Source: Chitinimonas sp. BJB300
GTDB lineage: Bacteria; Pseudomonadota; Gammaproteobacteria; Burkholderiales; Chitinimonadaceae
DNA: 48,397 nt
Direction: 5' to 3'
NCBI RefSeq assembly: GCF_002735695.1
Contig: NZ_PDZH01000017.1
Location: forward strand, 1 to 48,397
Numbering within the stretch: position 1 is the stretch's first letter; each line of letters begins with the position of its first letter. A model generated the notes under the pieces. The model had not been told where the DNA came from, made no database searches, and saw only the letters and a list, made by a program, of their open reading frames with translations. The position numbers and the translations under genes are program-made. This document shows positions 19,059 through 26,993 of this stretch, in pieces.

Positions 19059-19648
19059 GCCGCGCTGCGCATATCCAAACCACTCTGCGCGAGAGCCACG
19101 CGCTGCTTGAGCGCGTGCTGAACGACAGCGAATTCATCGCATCGGTGGAAAAAGCGGCCGATACACTGGTCGCAGCGTTCAAAGCCGGTCACAAGGTCAT
19201 CTCGGCTGGTAACGGCGGTTCGCACTGCGACGCCATGCATTTTGCTGAAGAGCTCACCGGCCGCTACCGCGATAACCGTCCTGCCATGGGCGCCATTGCC
19301 GTATCCGACCCCTCCCATCTGAGTTGCGTCGGCAACGACTACGGCTTCGAGTTTGTCTTCTCCCGTTTTATCGAGGGCATAGGACAGGCAGGCGACGTAT
19401 TTGTCGGCATCAGCACCAGTGGCAATTCAAAGAACATTCTGCGCGGCGTAGAAGCTGCGCGTGCCCGTGGCATGCAGGTCATTCTGTTGCTGGGCAAAGA
19501 TGGTGGCCAGCTGAAAGGCCAAGGCGACGTGGAAATTACCGTGCCGCATTTTGGCTATGCCGACCGCATCCAGGAAATCCATATCAAGGTTATCCACATC
19601 CTGATCGACCTGGTCGAACGTGGGATGGAATACGTAGAAAAGCCATGA
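19055..19648 (+). CDS. gmhA: Phosphoheptose (sedoheptulose 7-phosphate) isomerase
   Basis: A 197-residue SIS-domain protein matching GmhA. Blocks include [23 protein letters not shown], the [15 protein letters not shown] segment, the phosphate-binding [19 protein letters not shown] and the late [24 protein letters not shown]. It converts sedoheptulose 7-phosphate to D-glycero-D-manno-heptose 7-phosphate, the first step to the ADP-heptose used in the LPS inner core. The gene is wedged between gatC and gatA with 4-nt ATGA overlaps at both ends, so it is embedded in the amidotransferase operon and almost certainly cotranscribed. In several other betaproteobacteria gmhA sits beside yraN and BON-domain genes instead. 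DiaA is a related SIS protein, but the heptose motifs favour GmhA. Confidence 0.92.
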   Translation: MSRAAHIQTTLRESHALLERVLNDSEFIASVEKAADTLVAAFKAGHKVISAGNGGSHCDAMHFAEELTGRYRDNRPAMGAIAVSDPSHLSCVGNDYGFEFVFSRFIEGIGQAGDVFVGISTSGNSKNILRGVEAARARGMQVILLLGKDGGQLKGQGDVEITVPHFGYADRIQEIHIKVIHILIDLVERGMEYVEKP

Positions 19649-21093
19649 CTCATACCCTGAAACAAGCTGCCGACTTGCTCGCTACAGGCAAGACCTCTGC
19701 CACGGAGCTGGCTACCGATTACCTGGGCAAGATTGCAGCCGCCAATGGCGCATTGAATGCCTTTCTCACCATCGACCGCAGCAAGACGCTGGCAATGGCC
19801 AAAGTGGCCGATGATGCACGCGCCAAAGGCCAGGCTGGCCCGTTGACTGGCGTCCCCATCGCACATAAAGACATTTTCTGTGCTGAAGGCTGGAAAACGA
19901 CCTGCGGTTCGAAGATGTTGGAAAACTTTGTGGCGCCTTACGACGCTCACGTGGTGACGCAATGCAAGGCTGCGGGCCTTGTTACACTGGGCCGCGCCAA
20001 TATGGACGAATTCGCCATGGGTTCGAGTAACGAGAACTCAGCCTTTGGCCCGGTGAAAAACCCTTGGGACCTGAACGCGGTACCCGGTGGAAGCTCGGGT
20101 GGCTCTGCCGCTGCCGTGGCTGCACGTCTTGCTCCCGCCGCTACCGCAACCGATACCGGTGGTTCCATTCGCCAACCGGCGGCCTTCTGTGGCGTAACAG
20201 GCCTCAAGCCCACCTATGGCGTGGTGAGCCGTTACGGCATGGTGGCCTATGCCTCCAGTCTGGACCAGGGCGGCCCCATCGCCCAAACTGCTGAAGACTG
20301 CGCGTTATTGCTCAACGTCATGGCTGGCCACGATGTACGCGACTCAACCAGTCTGGAACTGGCAAAGGAAGATTACACACGCGACTTGAACCAGCCGCTA
20401 AAAGGACTGCGCATCGGCCTGCCCAAAGAATATTTTGGCGCGGGCTTGGCCGGTGATGTTGCTGCCAGCATTGAGGCTGCACTTGCTGAGTACAAAAAGC
20501 TTGGTGCGGAAGTCGTCGAGATCAGCCTGCCGCGAACCGAGTTGGCTATTCCTTCCTATTACGTCATCGCCCCAGCCGAAGCCTCAAGCAACCTGAGCCG
20601 ATTCGATGGCGTACGCTATGGCCTCCGCGCTGCCGAATACAGCGACCTGAACGATATGTACGAGCGTTCACGCGCAGAAGGATTCGGCTGGGAAACCAAA
20701 CGCCGCATACTGACTGGTACCTATGTGCTAAGCCATGGTTATTACGATGCCTATTACCTGAAGGCACAGAAGGTACGCCGCCTGTTGACCGAGGATTTCC
20801 TCAAGGGCTTTGACCAGTGCGACGTGATTGCCGCGCCAGCCGCCCCCACCGTTGCCTGGAATATCGGAGAGAAGAGCAACGACCCGGTCGCCAACTATCT
20901 GGCCGATATCTACACCTTGGGCGTCAACCTAGCGGGCTTGCCCGCATTGGCGCACCCCATCGGTTTTGGCAGCAATGGCCGGCCGGTTGGTTTGCAGCTG
21001 ATTGGCAATTACTTTGCCGAGGCGAAGCTACTGAACGCAGCCCACCAGTTCCAGCAGGTTACCGACTGGCATACAAAAGCACCGACATTGTAA
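19645..21093 (+). CDS. gatA: Asp-tRNA(Asn)/Glu-tRNA(Gln) amidotransferase subunit A
   Basis: 482 residues from ATG 19645, which overlaps the gmhA stop as ATGA. The reading frame is open for another 320 bases upstream, but that part is gmhA read in another frame. The amidase-signature catalytic triad is present: the Lys in [10 protein letters not shown], the first Ser in [14 protein letters not shown] and the nucleophilic Ser in [12 protein letters not shown]. GatA hydrolyses glutamine to ammonia, which is channelled to GatB. The C-terminal block [21 protein letters not shown] is typical. Its stop codon begins inside a strong inverted repeat that precedes gatB. Confidence 0.97.
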   Translation: MTHTLKQAADLLATGKTSATELATDYLGKIAAANGALNAFLTIDRSKTLAMAKVADDARAKGQAGPLTGVPIAHKDIFCAEGWKTTCGSKMLENFVAPYDAHVVTQCKAAGLVTLGRANMDEFAMGSSNENSAFGPVKNPWDLNAVPGGSSGGSAAAVAARLAPAATATDTGGSIRQPAAFCGVTGLKPTYGVVSRYGMVAYASSLDQGGPIAQTAEDCALLLNVMAGHDVRDSTSLELAKEDYTRDLNQPLKGLRIGLPKEYFGAGLAGDVAASIEAALAEYKKLGAEVVEISLPRTELAIPSYYVIAPAEASSNLSRFDGVRYGLRAAEYSDLNDMYERSRAEGFGWETKRRILTGTYVLSHGYYDAYYLKAQKVRRLLTEDFLKGFDQCDVIAAPAAPTVAWNIGEKSNDPVANYLADIYTLGVNLAGLPALAHPIGFGSNGRPVGLQLIGNYFAEAKLLNAAHQFQQVTDWHTKAPTL

Positions 21094-21127
21094 AAGCGGT
21101 TGAAACACCACGGCTCAACCGCTTTTA
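21091..21127 (+). promoter_or_regulatory. 13-bp perfect inverted repeat between gatA and gatB
   Basis: TAAAAGCGGTTGA (21091-21103) is exactly complementary to TCAACCGCTTTTA (21115-21127) around an 11-nt loop; the gatA stop codon TAA (21091-21093) forms the first bases. The only T stretch is the TTTTA at the end of the right arm, so termination would be weak. It sits 15 nt before the gatB ATG and could be a partial terminator, an RNA-processing site or a translational control hairpin. Confidence 0.6.
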
Positions 21128-21142
21128 AAAAGGATAGACACA

Positions 21143-22570
21143 ATGCAATGGGAAGTTGTCATCGGGCTGGAAGTGCACACCCAGCTCTCAACCCAATCGA
21201 AAATCTTCTCGTCCGCCAGCACAGCGTTTGGCGCAGAACCCAATACCCAGACAGCGGTAGTCGATATCGCGCTACCTGGTGCGCTGCCGGTAATGAACAA
21301 GGCTGCGGTGGAAAAAGCCATCCAGTTCGGGCTGGCCATCGGCAGCAAGATCAACCGCAAGTCGATATTTGCCCGTAAGAATTACTTCTACCCGGATTTA
21401 CCCAAGGGCTACCAGATCAGCCAATTCGAGCTGCCAGTGGTTGAAGGCGGTGCCATCACCATACGTGTGGGCGACGAGGAAAAACGTATCAACCTCACGC
21501 GCGCTCACCTGGAGGAAGATGCCGGCAAGTCGGTACACGAAGACTTCCACGGCATGAGCGGCATCGACCTGAACAGAGCTGGGACGCCGCTGCTGGAGAT
21601 CGTGTCCGAGCCCGAAATGCGTTCTGCTGCAGAAGCCGTGGCCTATGCCAAGGCTTTGCACAGCATCGTCACTTGGATCGGTATCTGCGATGGCAATATG
21701 CAGGAGGGTTCCTTCCGCTGCGACGTCAACGTTTCGGTTCGACCGAAGGGCCAGAAGGAATTCGGTACCCGGCGCGAAATCAAGAACCTGAACAGCTTCA
21801 AGTTCATAGAGCAGGCGATCAAGTACGAAACCCAGTGGCAGATTGAGCAGATTGAAGACGGCGAGAAGATTCAACAGGCCACCGTATTGTTCGATCCAGA
21901 GACTGGCGAAACCCGCATGATGCGTAGCAAGGAAGACGCACATGACTACCGCTACTTCCCCGACCCTGATCTGCCACCACTCGTCATTGGCGAAGATTGG
22001 ATTGAGCGCGTCAAGTCCGAGCTGCCGGAACTGCCGGAAGCGATGCAAGCACGTTTTCAGTCGCAATACGGTTTATCGGTATACGACTCGGTAACGCTGA
22101 CTGCCGGCAAAGACCTGGCCGCCTACTTCGAAGCCACTGTTGCGGCTGGTGCCGATGCCAAGCTGGCAAGCAACTGGATTACCGGTGAAGTCGCCGCCAC
22201 ACTCAACCGTGAAGAAAAGGGCATCAGCGAGACCCCGGTTTCGGCCGAGGCCCTGGCCCAGCTCATCAAGCGGGTGATGGACAGCACCATCAACAACAAG
22301 ACCGCCAAGGATGTGCTGAAGAAGATGTGGGAATCGGGCAATGCCGCCGATACGATTATCGAGCGCGATGGCCTCAAGCAGGAAAGCGATGCTGGCGCGG
22401 TCGAAGCCATCATCGATGGCGTACTGGCAGACAACCAAGCCATGGTGGATGAGTACAAGTCGGGCAAGGAGAAAGCCTTCAATGCACTCGTCGGCCAGTG
22501 CATGAAAGCCAGCAAAGGCAAGGCCAACCCTGCTCAGGTCAACGAAATCTTGAAACGCAAACTCGGTTGA
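21143..22570 (+). CDS. gatB: Asp-tRNA(Asn)/Glu-tRNA(Gln) amidotransferase subunit B
   Basis: A 475-residue GatB of normal length. The N terminus [20 protein letters not shown] is diagnostic, followed by the [20 protein letters not shown] segment, the [17 protein letters not shown] block and [19 protein letters not shown]. The C-terminal YqeY-like tail binds tRNA (for example [16 protein letters not shown]). GatB phosphorylates the misacylated tRNA's side chain and transfers ammonia from GatA. A TAAAAAGGA-like ribosome site (AAAAAGGA, 21126-21133) lies between the hairpin and the start. A strong terminator follows about 40 nt after the stop. Confidence 0.97.
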   Translation: MQWEVVIGLEVHTQLSTQSKIFSSASTAFGAEPNTQTAVVDIALPGALPVMNKAAVEKAIQFGLAIGSKINRKSIFARKNYFYPDLPKGYQISQFELPVVEGGAITIRVGDEEKRINLTRAHLEEDAGKSVHEDFHGMSGIDLNRAGTPLLEIVSEPEMRSAAEAVAYAKALHSIVTWIGICDGNMQEGSFRCDVNVSVRPKGQKEFGTRREIKNLNSFKFIEQAIKYETQWQIEQIEDGEKIQQATVLFDPETGETRMMRSKEDAHDYRYFPDPDLPPLVIGEDWIERVKSELPELPEAMQARFQSQYGLSVYDSVTLTAGKDLAAYFEATVAAGADAKLASNWITGEVAATLNREEKGISETPVSAEALAQLIKRVMDSTINNKTAKDVLKKMWESGNAADTIIERDGLKQESDAGAVEAIIDGVLADNQAMVDEYKSGKEKAFNALVGQCMKASKGKANPAQVNEILKRKLG

Positions 22571-22573
22571 ACC

Positions 22574-23110
22574 ATGGGTGAAATCCAATTTCGCCCTGCC
22601 ACACCGGAAGACGCCGATAACTTATCGGCGTTTTTCTTTTCCGTTTTCACCGAACCCAATGCCTGGATTCCGCTAACCGAGTCCGAATGCCCTGGCCAGA
22701 CGGCACTGGCCAAACAATTAACCGCCAGTGCAACAGAAAACAATAGCTATTGGATGTTGGCCTATGCCGGTGAACACATTGTGGGTAGCTGTAAGCTTCG
22801 TGGCGGCCAGCTAGAGGCTAACCAACATATCGTCACACTTGATCTGCATATTGCAGCCAGTCTGCGTGGGCAAGGGGTAGGTCGCCGCCTATTACAAGCC
22901 GCTATGGATTGGGTACGAGTGCACCCCATAGTGAACCGTATCGAATTGGAGTGCTTTGCCGCCAACGTTGCAGCCATCGCTCTCTATACTTCCTCAGGAT
23001 TTTTCTCTGAAGGGCATCGAAAAGCCCGATACCGCCTGCGTGGAATGCTGCACGATACGTTGCATATGAGTTGGCTTGCCTCTCCAACTGCTTGTGATAG
23101 TCTGCCATGA
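22574..23110 (+). CDS. GNAT-family N-acetyltransferase
   Basis: A 178-residue single GNAT domain. It opens IQFRPATPEDADNLSAFF, the usual beta1-alpha1 start, and has the acetyl-CoA-binding motif A LRGQGVGRRLLQAAMDWV and a motif B tail FAANVAAIALYTSSGFFSEG. It transfers acetyl from acetyl-CoA to an amine on an unknown small molecule or protein. The gene starts 3 nt after the gatB stop and ends 20 nt before the DUF4178 gene. A strong intrinsic terminator lies within codons 13-20 or so, which would uncouple its expression from gatB unless it is antiterminated or driven from elsewhere. Polyamine acetylation is conceivable given its downstream neighbours, but the sequence does not show it. Confidence 0.85.
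   Translation: MGEIQFRPATPEDADNLSAFFFSVFTEPNAWIPLTESECPGQTALAKQLTASATENNSYWMLAYAGEHIVGSCKLRGGQLEANQHIVTLDLHIAASLRGQGVGRRLLQAAMDWVRVHPIVNRIELECFAANVAAIALYTSSGFFSEGHRKARYRLRGMLHDTLHMSWLASPTACDSLP
22611..22641 (+). terminator. Strong intrinsic terminator inside the start of the GNAT gene
   Basis: ACGCCGAT (22611-22618) pairs perfectly with ATCGGCGT (22624-22631) around AACTT, which could add two A-T pairs, followed by TTTTCTTTT. This is a textbook rho-independent terminator about 40 nt after gatB, and it also encodes residues EDADNLSAFFFS of the GNAT protein. Confidence 0.8.
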
Positions 23111-23130
23111 ATTATTGATATTCTATCGTC

Positions 23131-25020
23131 ATGTACGCCGCTCCTTGCCCTTCTTGTGGTGCCCAGGTTGAATTCCATTCCGCTGCTTCTGTGATGGCGG
23201 TATGTGGCCATTGCCGTAGTACATTGGTACGGCGTGATGTGGACCTGGATAACCTGGGCAAGATGGCCGTGCTGGCCGAGGACCGCAGCCCGTTCAAGAT
23301 GCGTTGGCGGGGTCGCTATGGCAATGCCGGGTTCGAGTTAATTGGCCGCTTGCAGCTTCGCTATGCCGAAGGCTTCTGGAATGAGTGGTATGCCCGGTTC
23401 GACGATGGCCGGCTCGGATGGCTGTCTGAAGGCTCCGGGCTTTGCTATGTGACTTTCGAGCGTGCGCTAAAGACCACGCTGCCTTCTGTCGACGACTTCC
23501 AAGTTGGCATGCAGGCAAAGCTAGACGGCCAAGCGTATACCGTCACCAATATTGAAAACGCCGAATGCGTGGCAGCTGAAGGCGAGTTGCCATTTAAACC
23601 CACGCCAGGCAATGCCACACCTTCAGTCGATCTGCGTTCGGAAAAGGGCTTTGCCAGCCTTGATTACAGCGAGACACCCCCCAGAGCCTACATTGGGGAA
23701 GCGCTGGAGCTGGCTGATCTGCTCGACAAAGCAGCGCCCAATGAACTTGTTAAACCAAAGCGGGTTGCCGCTCGCAACTTCAAGTGCACCAGCTGCGGCG
23801 CGCCACTTACGGCACGCAATGGCGAAATACATGCTGTGGGTTGCCATCACTGCGGTGCAGTCATCGACCCAGACAGCCCTGAACTGAAAATTCTTAGTAA
23901 GGCCCGTGCAGCACTTGAAGCCCCACTGATACCCATCGGTGCAACAGGGAAGCTACAGGGTAAAACCTATGCGATATTGGGTTTTCTACGCCGCAGCACA
24001 AAAGTCGAGGACATCGACTATTCATGGGATGAATACCTGCTGCATAGCGATGACGCCGGCTACGCGTGGCTTACCTGTAGCAGCGGCCACTGGAATTTCG
24101 CCCGGCCCACCGTACGCCAGCCCGAAATGGAGAGCAGCAGCACCCGGGTAACGTATATGAAACGTACTTACCGTCATTTCGAGCACAGTGAAGCACAAGT
24201 GAAACAGGTGGTTGGCGAATTCAACTGGCAGGTGAAGATAGGCCAGCACATCAAGTTCGATGATTACATTGCACCACCTTACTTGCTATCGCGCGAGCAA
24301 AGCAAAACCGAACAAACCTGGACTTTGGCCGAATACATCACGGCAGAAAAGGTTGCCCTAGCATTCAATCCGCCCAAACCCTTGCCTGAACCTGAAGGTA
24401 TAGCGCCCAACCAGCCGTCGCCTTATGGTGAAAGCCGTCTGTACTACATGGCGATGGCAGCATTCCTGCTTATCGCCATCTTATTGCAGATGGGTTTTAC
24501 GATGGCGTCAAAACACAAGGTCATCTGGCAGGACGAATTCACCATCAATGCCGAGACCTTTGACACCAATAAGGCAACCTACACCAGTAAGCCCTTTCAG
24601 ATACCGCCAGGAGACCGTAACCTCGTCATCCACCAATCCAGCAACCTGGATAATCGTTGGTTCTATGCCGACCTTGCGCTTACCAATACCAAAACGGGCG
24701 AAACCATCCGGCTTGGTAGGGAGGTCAGCTATTACCATGGGGTAGACAGCGATGGCAGCTGGTACGAGGGAAATAATGGCGACGAAGCGATGCTGAACGA
24801 CGTACCGGGTGGTGAGTACCTGCTGGAAATGGAGATAGAAGCCGACCCGCAGCCGCAGCCCCTGGTTAATCGCGTAGCGTTGATACAGGATGTACCCGTC
24901 TGGTCCAATTTCTGGATACTGCTTGTCGTCATTCTGATCATCCCACTTTTCTGCTGGCTGCGGTCCAATAGCTTCGAAACTGAACGCTGGGCTGACAGCG
25001 ACCACCCTAAAGGTGAATGA
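23131..25020 (+). CDS. DUF4178 zinc-ribbon membrane protein
   Basis: A 629-residue protein with duplicated architecture. It has an N-terminal zinc ribbon (Cys6, Cys9, Cys25, Cys28) and a first DUF4178-type beta domain (RLQLRYAEGFWNEWYARF, then GRLGWLSEGSG). A second zinc ribbon (Cys219, Cys222, Cys238, Cys241) leads into a second DUF4178 domain (KTYAILGFLRRST, then WDEYLLHSDDAGYAWL). A membrane span near 437-459 is followed by an extracytoplasmic-looking beta domain, and a last span near 593-612 has a basic cytoplasmic end. The function of DUF4178 is not known; it recurs beside DUF350 and spermidine-synthase-like genes, as here. No Shine-Dalgarno sequence precedes the ATG, and TATTCT lies 7-12 nt upstream, so a leaderless transcript is possible. 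It heads a compact series of six genes ending with speD. Confidence 0.8.
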   Translation: MYAAPCPSCGAQVEFHSAASVMAVCGHCRSTLVRRDVDLDNLGKMAVLAEDRSPFKMRWRGRYGNAGFELIGRLQLRYAEGFWNEWYARFDDGRLGWLSEGSGLCYVTFERALKTTLPSVDDFQVGMQAKLDGQAYTVTNIENAECVAAEGELPFKPTPGNATPSVDLRSEKGFASLDYSETPPRAYIGEALELADLLDKAAPNELVKPKRVAARNFKCTSCGAPLTARNGEIHAVGCHHCGAVIDPDSPELKILSKARAALEAPLIPIGATGKLQGKTYAILGFLRRSTKVEDIDYSWDEYLLHSDDAGYAWLTCSSGHWNFARPTVRQPEMESSSTRVTYMKRTYRHFEHSEAQVKQVVGEFNWQVKIGQHIKFDDYIAPPYLLSREQSKTEQTWTLAEYITAEKVALAFNPPKPLPEPEGIAPNQPSPYGESRLYYMAMAAFLLIAILLQMGFTMASKHKVIWQDEFTINAETFDTNKATYTSKPFQIPPGDRNLVIHQSSNLDNRWFYADLALTNTKTGETIRLGREVSYYHGVDSDGSWYEGNNGDEAMLNDVPGGEYLLEMEIEADPQPQPLVNRVALIQDVPVWSNFWILLVVILIIPLFCWLRSNSFETERWADSDHPKGE

Positions 25021-25172
25021 TGTTCAAGACCTATATCGTCAGCTGCTTACTTGCCTCACTGCTGTTCAGCTGGGGCCAATATCGTGGTTATTCCATGTTT
25101 GCCGATGGTGGTGAGCGGGAAGGCCGTAGCAGTGCCACCGGCGGTGTAGGCGGCCGTACCTATCACAAGTAG
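25020..25172 (+). CDS. Small membrane/secreted protein with Gly-rich tail in the DUF4178 cluster
   Basis: A 50-residue ORF that starts within the stop codon of the DUF4178 gene (ATGATG at 25017-25022, so 51 codons are also possible) and ends 27 nt before the DUF350 gene. The first 20 residues are hydrophobic (YIVSCLLASLLFSWG), suggesting a membrane anchor or signal peptide. The rest is polar and glycine/serine-rich, ending GGVGGRTYHK. I recognise no family. The tight overlap, the lack of any other gene in this gap and the plausible signal sequence argue that it is real. It could be a structural partner, or the substrate of the neighbouring polyamine enzymes; the latter is speculation. Confidence 0.55.
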   Translation: MFKTYIVSCLLASLLFSWGQYRGYSMFADGGEREGRSSATGGVGGRTYHK

Positions 25173-25199
25173 CCTAATCCAACGCGGAGTCTGAAAAAT

Positions 25200-25412
25200 A
25201 TGGAATTGCTCAAGCTCGACTTTCTCTTGGCCTCGTTGATTTATTCCCTGCTCGGGGTAATCGTTTTCTGGGTGAGCTTCATCATCATCGACAAGCTGAC
25301 ACCCCATGATCTTTGGAAAAGTATTATCGAGGAACGCAACCAAGCACTCGCCACAGTCGTCGCAGCCATGTGCCTTGGCATTGCCATTATCGTCGCCTCC
25401 GCAATTCATTAG
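25200..25412 (+). CDS. DUF350 family small membrane protein
   Basis: A 70-residue protein with two membrane spans (about residues 8-30 and 48-68) joined by the loop DKLTPHDLWKSIIEERNQALA. The ITP-like turn followed by LWKxIxEERNxAL and the ATVVAAMCLGIAIIVA span are characteristic of DUF350 (YjfL-like) proteins, which often contain this unit once or more. Function is unknown. A GGAG ribosome site lies 12 nt upstream. Its place between DUF4178 and a spermidine-synthase-like gene repeats a known neighbourhood and suggests work at the inner membrane. Confidence 0.85.
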   Translation: MELLKLDFLLASLIYSLLGVIVFWVSFIIIDKLTPHDLWKSIIEERNQALATVVAAMCLGIAIIVASAIH

Positions 25413-25493
25413 GCGCATTTACAGCCTATCAATCCCTCGGCGAATACCCGACTGCAGGCAGGCCTGCGGCGCTTTCCTGCTTGTACTGGTGAC

Positions 25494-26993
25494 ATGCCCC
25501 ATATTCTTTTGTTTTCGGTTTTCGTCGTTGCTGCCTGCGGCTTGGCTTACGAGTTGGTTGCGGCAGCCCTCTCGAGCTACCTGATTGGCGATTCGGTCAC
25601 CCAGTTTTCCACAGTGATTGGTGTTTATCTGTTTGCCATGGGGGTGGGTTCATGGCTATCGCGCCATGTGCACAATAACCTGGCTGCCACCTTTATCCGG
25701 GTGGAACTGGGCGTCGGCCTGATTGGCGGTTTCTCGGCTGCCATGTTGTTCTGGGCATTCGCCTGGATCAGCGGTCCGTTCCTGCTGGTGTTGTATCTAC
25801 TGGTATTTGTGATTGGTACCATGGTGGGCTTGGAAATCCCACTCGTCATGCGGCTTTTAGAACCCAAGCTGCAATTCAAGGAATTGGTAAGTCAGGTGCT
25901 CAGTGTGGATTACCTCGGCGCGCTCGCAGTGTCACTGTTATTTCCACTATGGCTTGCACCTAAATTGGGCATGGTTCGTACCGCCTTGCTGTTTGGTCTT
26001 TTAAATGCTGCCGTGGCATTGTGGACGTTGTGGTTGTTCCGTACTGAACTCAATCAACGCAAGTTGCTTTGGGCGCAAGGCGGCATCGTGTTGTTACTTC
26101 TTGCTGGTGGTTTTGCCGGCGCAGAACGGCTGAGCAGCGTGGCAGAAAATGCCTTGTACGAAGACCATATCGTGCTGACGGAAAGCACTCCCTACCAACG
26201 TATCGTACTCACCCGCTGGAAAGACGACTGGCGGCTGTTTCTGAACAACAATCTGCAGTTTTCCTCACGCGACGAATATCGTTACCACGAAGCATTGGTC
26301 CACCCTGGCCTTGCAGCGATGCCATGGGCGCGCCGTGTGCTGGTGCTGGGGGGCGGAGATGGTATGGCGGTACGCGAAATTCTTAAGTATCCGTACGTCC
26401 AGCAAGTCACTTTGGTTGAACTCGATCCAGCCATGCCGCTGCTGTTCCAAACCCACCCCGCCTTGCGCAAGCTGAATGGGGACGCGCTCAATGCCTCACG
26501 CCTACGCATTGTCACTACCGATGCCTTCAAATGGTTGCAGGAGACTGAAGAGCGCTTCGACTTCGTGGTGGTCGATTTTCCAGACCCCAGTAATTACGCC
26601 GTAGGCAAGCTCTATACCAATAGCTTCTACCGATTGCTGGAACGCAGCCTCAATGTGCGCGGCCGTGCTGTCATCCAGACCACATCACCACTTTACGCAC
26701 GCCAGTCTTACTGGACGGTGGTGAATACCGTGGAGAGTGTGGGCCTACACACCCAGCCCTATCACACGTTGGTACCCAGCTTTGGCGAATGGGGCTATGT
26801 GCTAGTTGGTCGCGAACCTTATACACCGCCCACCACGCTGCCTACGGGCTTACGTTTTCTGACCCCCACCACAGTAAGCCATCTATTCGATTTCCCCGCC
26901 GATATGGCGAGAGTACCAACTGATATCAATCGCCTGAACAACCAAGTGTTGGTACGGACGTTCGAGCAGGAATGGAAGCGGGTACAACGTTGA
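25494..26993 (+). CDS. Membrane-embedded polyamine aminopropyltransferase (spermidine synthase-like)
   Basis: 499 residues. The N-terminal ~210 residues hold about six to seven membrane spans (LLFSVFVVAACGLAYELVAA, then GVYLFAMGVGSWLS and others). The C-terminal ~290 residues form a spermidine-synthase fold: YQRIVLTRW, the DEYRYHEALVHPGL block, the AdoMet-site GGGDG at 286-290, VELDPAM, and VVVDFPDPSNY, where soluble SpeE usually has VDSTDPVGP. It should transfer the aminopropyl group of decarboxylated AdoMet to an amine acceptor, but the changed loop and membrane anchor leave the acceptor open. The product of the downstream speD gene would supply the donor. The stop overlaps the TTG of the next gene, which supports one operon. 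Plain speE is avoided because of the extra membrane domain. Confidence 0.85.
   Translation: MPHILLFSVFVVAACGLAYELVAAALSSYLIGDSVTQFSTVIGVYLFAMGVGSWLSRHVHNNLAATFIRVELGVGLIGGFSAAMLFWAFAWISGPFLLVLYLLVFVIGTMVGLEIPLVMRLLEPKLQFKELVSQVLSVDYLGALAVSLLFPLWLAPKLGMVRTALLFGLLNAAVALWTLWLFRTELNQRKLLWAQGGIVLLLLAGGFAGAERLSSVAENALYEDHIVLTESTPYQRIVLTRWKDDWRLFLNNNLQFSSRDEYRYHEALVHPGLAAMPWARRVLVLGGGDGMAVREILKYPYVQQVTLVELDPAMPLLFQTHPALRKLNGDALNASRLRIVTTDAFKWLQETEERFDFVVVDFPDPSNYAVGKLYTNSFYRLLERSLNVRGRAVIQTTSPLYARQSYWTVVNTVESVGLHTQPYHTLVPSFGEWGYVLVGREPYTPPTTLPTGLRFLTPTTVSHLFDFPADMARVPTDINRLNNQVLVRTFEQEWKRVQR

Noticed and set aside
19324-19644. N-terminal extension of the gatA frame
   Set aside because: The extension is gmhA in another frame. 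GatA homology begins at ATG 19645, which overlaps the gmhA stop.
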